In this document: piece by piece, positions 60,021 to 64,000 of the stretch
Layout of the letters: each line of letters starts with the position of its first letter
Numbering within the stretch: the stretch's first letter is position 1
The notes under the pieces: model-generated
Databases searched by the model: none
The model's input: only the letters and a program-made list of their open reading frames with translations
Told to the model about the DNA's origin: nothing
Made by a program: the position numbers and the translations under genes
Assembly (NCBI RefSeq): GCF_041296385.1
Contig: NW_027184064.1
Location: forward strand, 620,001 to 684,000
Source of the DNA: Aphelocoma coerulescens
Lineage: Eukaryota; Chordata; Aves; Passeriformes; Corvidae
Length of the DNA stretch: 64,000 nt
Direction of reading: 5' to 3'

Positions 60021-61356
60021 AACAGGGGATTAAACACGGCAGGAATATGAAACCAGCAAACGAGAGTCCAGCAATTACCAAGGCCTTCTTCCACCACTCT
60101 CCAGTTAGTAGGTTGCCCCACCAGTTAGACTTAAACAGCGGGGTCCACCTTTGTCCAGGAACATGGGCCAATTTTCTGACGTTAGTAGTTATATTCTTGA
60201 TAGCTTCACTGTGGTCATCAATTTCTACACAGCACTCTGATGAATTAAACTTTCCACACACACCACCTTCCTCTGCTAGTAGGTCCAGTGCCAGCCTATT
60301 TTGGTATATCATAGTTCTCATTTGTCTACATTGTGCAGAAAGTAAATCCAGAGCTAGGGTGGATTGATTAGATATTACTTCCACCACTGCTTGAAGACAG
60401 ATAATTCTGTTCAACATATATATTGGAGTCCTGTACCCCCATGATCCGTCCTGGGCCCAAGTTGCAGGACCATAGGTAGCTATGATCCGCTCAGGTGGCC
60501 ACTCATCCTCCCCCCACTTCTGGGTTCCCCCTATCTGGATGTCCCTTTTCTTCCGTGCCAACTTGTCATACAGAGGAACCCCAAGACCTTGTCCCTCAAT
60601 TCGTGGAAGTAGGAAAAAGGAGGGTCTAATTATGCCTAGGGTACAGCTTCCAGCCCAGTCTTTTTGGAGCATAACATAGGCCATTTTTCCACATAATCAG
60701 AAGAGTCCTTTTGGTGCTCGCCAATAATTATGAAATTTTACATTGTTTATGCCAATCTTACTCCAAAATTTTGAGATTTTTGGTTCATCTTGGAAGGGGT
60801 TAGGTTCCCTGGTAATACATTCATATAACTTTTCTCGTTCTACATATGTACACCCTTGTTTTTGTTTCCTCGCCCAATATAAATCCTTAGCCTTAGGGAT
60901 CCACCACTGATGTGTATTATTTGTTACAAAATACCTTTTACAAGGAAGCTCACCCACATACGCTATATATTTAGGACCTCTCCTCCACAGACATTCTTCT
61001 CCGATGACTCCTGACCTCAAGCTCCAAGTTTCTTCTTCCTCCTTCTCATCTGGTCCTGGTGATTCCTTCTCCATTATCTTTAGGATCTCCTGTGGGGTCA
61101 AAGCAATCCCCTCTCAAGGCCAAACCTCTGCCATCCAGGTATCTCCACAAATCCAGCAATCAGTTATATTCCATTCATGACTTATTTTCTCAGCTAGATC
61201 TAGGAACAAGTTCTTTCCTCCCATCATTCTGATCTTAGGTCCCTTTTTAATTACCCCTTTTACCTCTTTTTCTCTAATCAAGTCTGGCTCCCAATTCCCT
61301 GCTTTTTCTTTTTGCTTTACCGGGTCTTTCTCAGAGCAGATCCATTTCTCTTTCAT
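59932..61356 (-). pseudogene. env: ERV envelope (SU C-terminal part and TM), two in-frame TGA codons
   Basis: One minus-strand frame from 61356 to a stop at 59932, interrupted by TGA at 61114-61116 and 60697-60699. The segment before the first TGA carries CWIC, the CXXC motif of gamma-type SU. The last 250 codons (60684-59932) hold a furin-like RKKR (residues 44-47), a helical region, an immunosuppressive-type stretch with QNRLALDLL, a CX7CC motif ([10 protein letters not shown]), N-glycosylation sequons, a Trp-rich membrane-proximal part, a hydrophobic anchor ([16 protein letters not shown]) and a Cys-rich end. TM would mediate membrane fusion in a working virus. CX7CC is one residue longer than the usual CX6CC, and no clear fusion peptide follows RKKR. 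Not functional as it stands. Confidence 0.88.
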
Positions 61357-61627
61357 AGGGCATTACCCCAGCAATTTCTGTTTAAAAGTCCCTACATTTT
61401 CAAAAAGCCAATAGGTTCGGCCATCCTCTATGCAGGTTTGCAGTTCTAAAAAGTTGGCACAATTAGGGCTCGAATTCAAATGGGGTTCTTAGAATGGCCG
61501 TCAGAGAGTCTCCCACATACAAGGGGTAGTAACATTTATCACAGGATGGTGCTCCTCCCGCTTGGATGTTGATCATAAGGAGAACCCATATTAGCAGGGG
61601 TCTGGTACATGGTACTCTCCCACCCAT
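61357..61627 (-). pseudogene. env: ERV env leader and SU start, broken
   Basis: An ATG at 61627 (minus) opens a frame whose first 25 residues look like a signal peptide: basic start MGGRVPCTR, then hydrophobic PLLIWVLLMINI. It continues with a CDKCYYP motif and stops at TAA 61463-61465 after 54 codons. The rest of env (from 61356 down) is in another frame, so at least one indel lies between about 61465 and 61356. The initial ATG is likely the env start because it follows the pol end by the expected distance. The leader would direct Env to the secretory pathway. Confidence 0.7.
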
Positions 61628-62101
61628 GTCTCTCCTCTAATCCCTATTAGAGGATCCGTGACTTTCTATCTGTGGCAAGAGTGTATCCTGATCCAGTCTT
61701 GTCCCCTCTCAATATTCTTACCCGTTGGTTACTATTATGCTCTTGTTGTGGTGACAATCTCCCTTTTATGTCAACTTATTTTCCTTCCTTTCAGGGTCTG
61801 ATTTGCTAGGTGCATGGGAGGATGCTCTATTCCTTCAGAGTTCTTTGAATCTGCAATGAGACACATCAAAAATTAGAAAAGGTTCTTTTAAATTCTTCAA
61901 TAAATATTTTAAACTTTAAATATTAACAAGTATTAACCATGCAATAAACAATTTCTAATGCTTAAGACTTATAATATCACTAAAACAGTTAATAAAGTTT
62001 AAATCATCTTAAAAACTCCATCTTTATCTGTCCTTTCGTGGCCTCTTCTTCAGTGTCAGTTTGGTGTCGGTCGAGTTGACTACTGTCCACTCAGTTGGGG
62101 C
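61628..62101 (-). other. Spacer between ERV pol and env
   Basis: An AT-rich non-coding interval between the integrase C-terminal frame and the env ATG, with A/T-rich direct repeats around 61880-61990 (TTTAAACTTTAAATATTAAC type). The env splice acceptor should lie here or just upstream, but I cannot place it. Confidence 0.6.
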
Positions 62102-62350
62102 TTATACAGATCCTTTCACCCTGGAGACATGGGTCCATCCTTTTTCTTGGGTTCTCACTGCTGTTGCTGTGGTCAGCAAAATTTGAAAAGGGCCTTCCCA
62201 TTTGGGGGTCAATGGCTGATCTTTCCAGGTTCTAATTAATACCCAATCACCAGGCTGGAATTTATGAATATCAAAATCTATGGGCATAGTTTGGGGAAGA
62301 TACCCCTTTTCTCTCAGTTCTTTGAGAGTTTTGCAACAGTTTGTATACAT
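62102..62350 (-). pseudogene. pol: ERV integrase C-terminal segment (frameshifted)
   Basis: An 82-codon minus-strand frame continues the integrase in a different frame from the upstream part. It has the gamma-type C-terminal domain: a hydrophobic FQPGDWVLIRTW strand and the PKWEGPFQILL segment (GPF motif), which in relatives binds DNA and host chromatin factors. The frame change lies within about 62350-62375. Ends with a stop at 62102. Confidence 0.82.
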
Positions 62351-63852
62351 TTCCTCACACTCTGTTCTCCCTCTTCATAAGTTCCAAGATAGCCCGGAGT
62401 AGTTAGAAAAGGTAGTCCAAACATCATTTCATAGGGCGAAACCCCTATGTCTACTCTAGGTTTTGTTCGGATCCTCATTAGGGCCAGGGGAAGACATTTT
62501 AACCAGTTCATTTTAGTCTCTTCTACCAACTTTGTAAGGGCTACTTTCAGTGTTTGATTTACTCTTTCCACCCTTCTGGAGCTTTGTGGTCTCCATGGAG
62601 TGTGTAATTTCCATGTGATGTTTAGGGCCTCAACTAGTAGCTGTAACACCTGGGCTGTAAAATGAGGACCTCTATCTGAGTCTATAGCATGTATTATACC
62701 ATACCAAGGTATTATCTGCTCTAACAGGATCTTCCCAACTACTTCAGCTGTTGTTCTTGTTGTAGGATGAGCCTCTACCCAATGGGTTAGGTGGTCGACT
62801 ATGACTAGCAGATATTTAAATCTTCGCACCTGGGGCAACTCAGTGAAATCAACTTGAATACTCTGAAAGGGTCTTCTTGCTAATTCCCTTCCCCCGAGAG
62901 GCATTTTCCGCATCACTTTTCCATTCACTCGCTGACAAGTTATACAGTCTCGTGTTATCACTTTTGCAAGTGTAAAAATTCCAATACACACATATGTCCT
63001 CAGAAAGTGGTCACACAATGCTTGCGTCCCCCAGTGTGTTGAGGCGTGTAACTCTTTTAACACTTTTCTAGCTAGAGCCTTGTTCAATACCTGTCTTCCA
63101 TCTGGCATCCTCCACTCACCCTTCTCATTTTTGATTGCCCCGTGCTTCTGGAATTCTTCTAGCTCTTTCTCTCTAATGTGTGGGATCTCTCCATCTTTCC
63201 CCTTGTCTTCTAAACTCGATATATGTACGATGGTTCCTTCATCCCCTAAGGCTGCTTTCTTCGCTATCTGGTCGGCCAAATTATTTCCTTTTATCTCCAG
63301 GGAGTCTCCTCTTGGATGCCCTCTTACATGCACTACGGCTATCTCCATCGGGCCTCTTAAAGCTTCAAGTACCTCTTTTATTAAATTCTCATGCACTAAT
63401 GTTTTTCCTTTTGAATTTACAAATCCTCTCTCTGTCCAGATTTTACCAAAAGTGTGTACCACTCCATATGCATATTTTGAGTCAGTATAAATAGCTCCTT
63501 TTTGATAATTAAGCCACAGTAGTCCTCGTAGTAAAGCATAGAGTTCACAGCACTGCGCCGACCATTGTCCTGAAAGTTTCCTTTTTTCTATAATATTAAT
63601 GTCTTTTCCATTTATCACCGCATATCCCAAAACTCGTTTTCCTTCTACTACTCTAGACGAACCGTCCACAAAAAGGATCTCTCCTTCCGGTAAGGGGTGT
63701 TCCAATAAGTCCTCCCTGACTTTAGTTTGCAAGTCAATGGTTTCGACGCAGATATGCTCAAGTCCTCTATCTGGTTCTCCATATAAAAATTGGGCAGGGT
63801 TTATTGCTCTGGTTGTAGTTAGCTCTAAATTTTCCATATTATTCAGGATCAA
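62314..63852 (-). pseudogene. pol: ERV pol: RNase H and integrase core
   Basis: An open frame of 512 codons opening right after an in-frame TAA (63853-63855). Residues 58-200 are RNase H, which removes the RNA strand during reverse transcription, with the catalytic set D63 (FVDGSS), E103 (CCELYAL), D124 (YTDSKYA) and D194 (NLADQIA). Integrase follows: zinc-binding H269, H273, C303, C306, then catalytic D335, D393 and E429 with exactly 35 residues between the last two (DD35E). The motif before E429 reads SSRRVER. It loses frame near the end. Both enzymes keep all key residues, pointing to a recent loss of function. The TAA upstream separates it from the RT domain. Confidence 0.93.
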
Positions 63853-64000
63853 TTAATATTTTAAAAGCCTGCTGTCGGAGATCCATTGGCTAGCTTTTTT
63901 ACTTAATATGTTTTTTAAATCATGTGGAGTGTACACTCTAATCAACTTATATCCCTCCTCCACCTGAGTTACCGTGGCCGCTACAGCCTGGAGACAGGTT
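63853..64000 (-). pseudogene. pol: ERV pol: end of reverse transcriptase (connection region)
   Basis: The last 49 codons before the TAA at 63853-63855 are in the same frame as the RNase H part and read like the RT connection domain of gamma-type viruses (CLQAVAATVTQV, then a TPHDLKNIL stretch). The frame is open to the window edge. The stop would separate RT from RNase H and integrase. Confidence 0.78.

Larger units (their letters stand above)
59180..64000 (-). mobile_element. Class I (gamma-type) endogenous retrovirus, 3' part
   Basis: Minus-strand provirus running off the window edge. In viral order, from 64000 downward: end of reverse transcriptase, RNase H, integrase, short spacer, env, polypurine tract, 3'LTR. 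gag, most of pol and the 5'LTR lie beyond 64000. Gamma-type assignment rests on the RNase H between RT and integrase, the DD35E integrase with a GPF-type C-terminal segment, the CXXC motif in SU and the TM layout with an immunosuppressive-type region. It is defective: pol has a premature stop and a frameshift, and env has two TGA stops and a broken leader. Viral transcription would head toward the APP 3' end. The far target duplication cannot be seen. Confidence 0.93.

Overview
The window is vertebrate, and almost certainly bird, nuclear DNA. Plus-strand exons with intact GT/AG splice sites encode the C-terminal 284 residues of the amyloid-beta precursor protein (APP). The interspersed repeats are typical of birds: CR1 LINE 3' ends, avian-style ERV LTRs with 5-bp or 6-bp target-site duplications, and a gamma-type endogenous retrovirus. 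LTR termini of this kind (TGTC..GTTTGAAAG) suggest a songbird, but that is recall, not something the window proves.

Layout. Positions 1-6832 are the end of APP intron 11. Exons equivalent to human exons 12-18 follow at 6833-6961, 9048-9147, 25030-25251, 33012-33065, 44630-44730, 48873-49019 and 56341-56442 (stop). Their coding lengths (129, 100, 222, 54, 101, 147 and 102 nt) match the human exons exactly, and the phases join into one reading frame. They encode the end of the E2 domain, the acidic/juxtamembrane linker, the alternatively skipped exon 15, the whole Abeta segment (identical to human Abeta42), the transmembrane helix, and the cytoplasmic tail with its NPxY-type motif. The 3'UTR runs to about 57600, with a proximal AATAAA and two distal ones. 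Positions 57600-59179 are intergenic with no gene seen.

The introns carry most of the remaining recognisable sequence. Intron 13 holds a CR1 tail (15520-15660), a roughly 410-bp AGAGG/AGGGG pentamer array, a solo LTR with 6-bp duplication GATTAA (22476-22907) and a CR1 copy (23785-24248). Intron 14 holds an LTR with 5-bp duplication AGCAT (28786-30703) into which a second LTR with duplication GCAGCC (29226-29953) has inserted. Intron 15 holds a CR1 tail, a (TA)n tract, an old L3/CR1-like LINE (about 40340-41240), a possible retroelement remnant with a minus-strand open frame, and a poly(A)-ended stretch resembling a retroposed 3'UTR. Intron 16 holds a relative of the intron-14 LTR (45293-46182). 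Intron 17 holds an LTR with duplication ACATA (50360-51035).

From 59180 to the window end lies the 3' part of a minus-strand class I endogenous retrovirus pointing toward the APP 3' end: 3'LTR, polypurine tract, a broken env, a broken pol (end of RT, RNase H, integrase) continuing past 64000. RNase H and integrase catalytic residues are intact, but pol has an in-frame stop and a frameshift, and env has two in-frame TGA codons plus a disrupted leader, so this is a relatively young but defective copy. No novel gene system was found. The most notable points are a complete Abeta unit, the nested-LTR stratigraphy, one sense-strand LTR poly(A) signal inside an APP intron against a background of antisense insertions, and the unusual TM motif (CX7CC) of the ERV.
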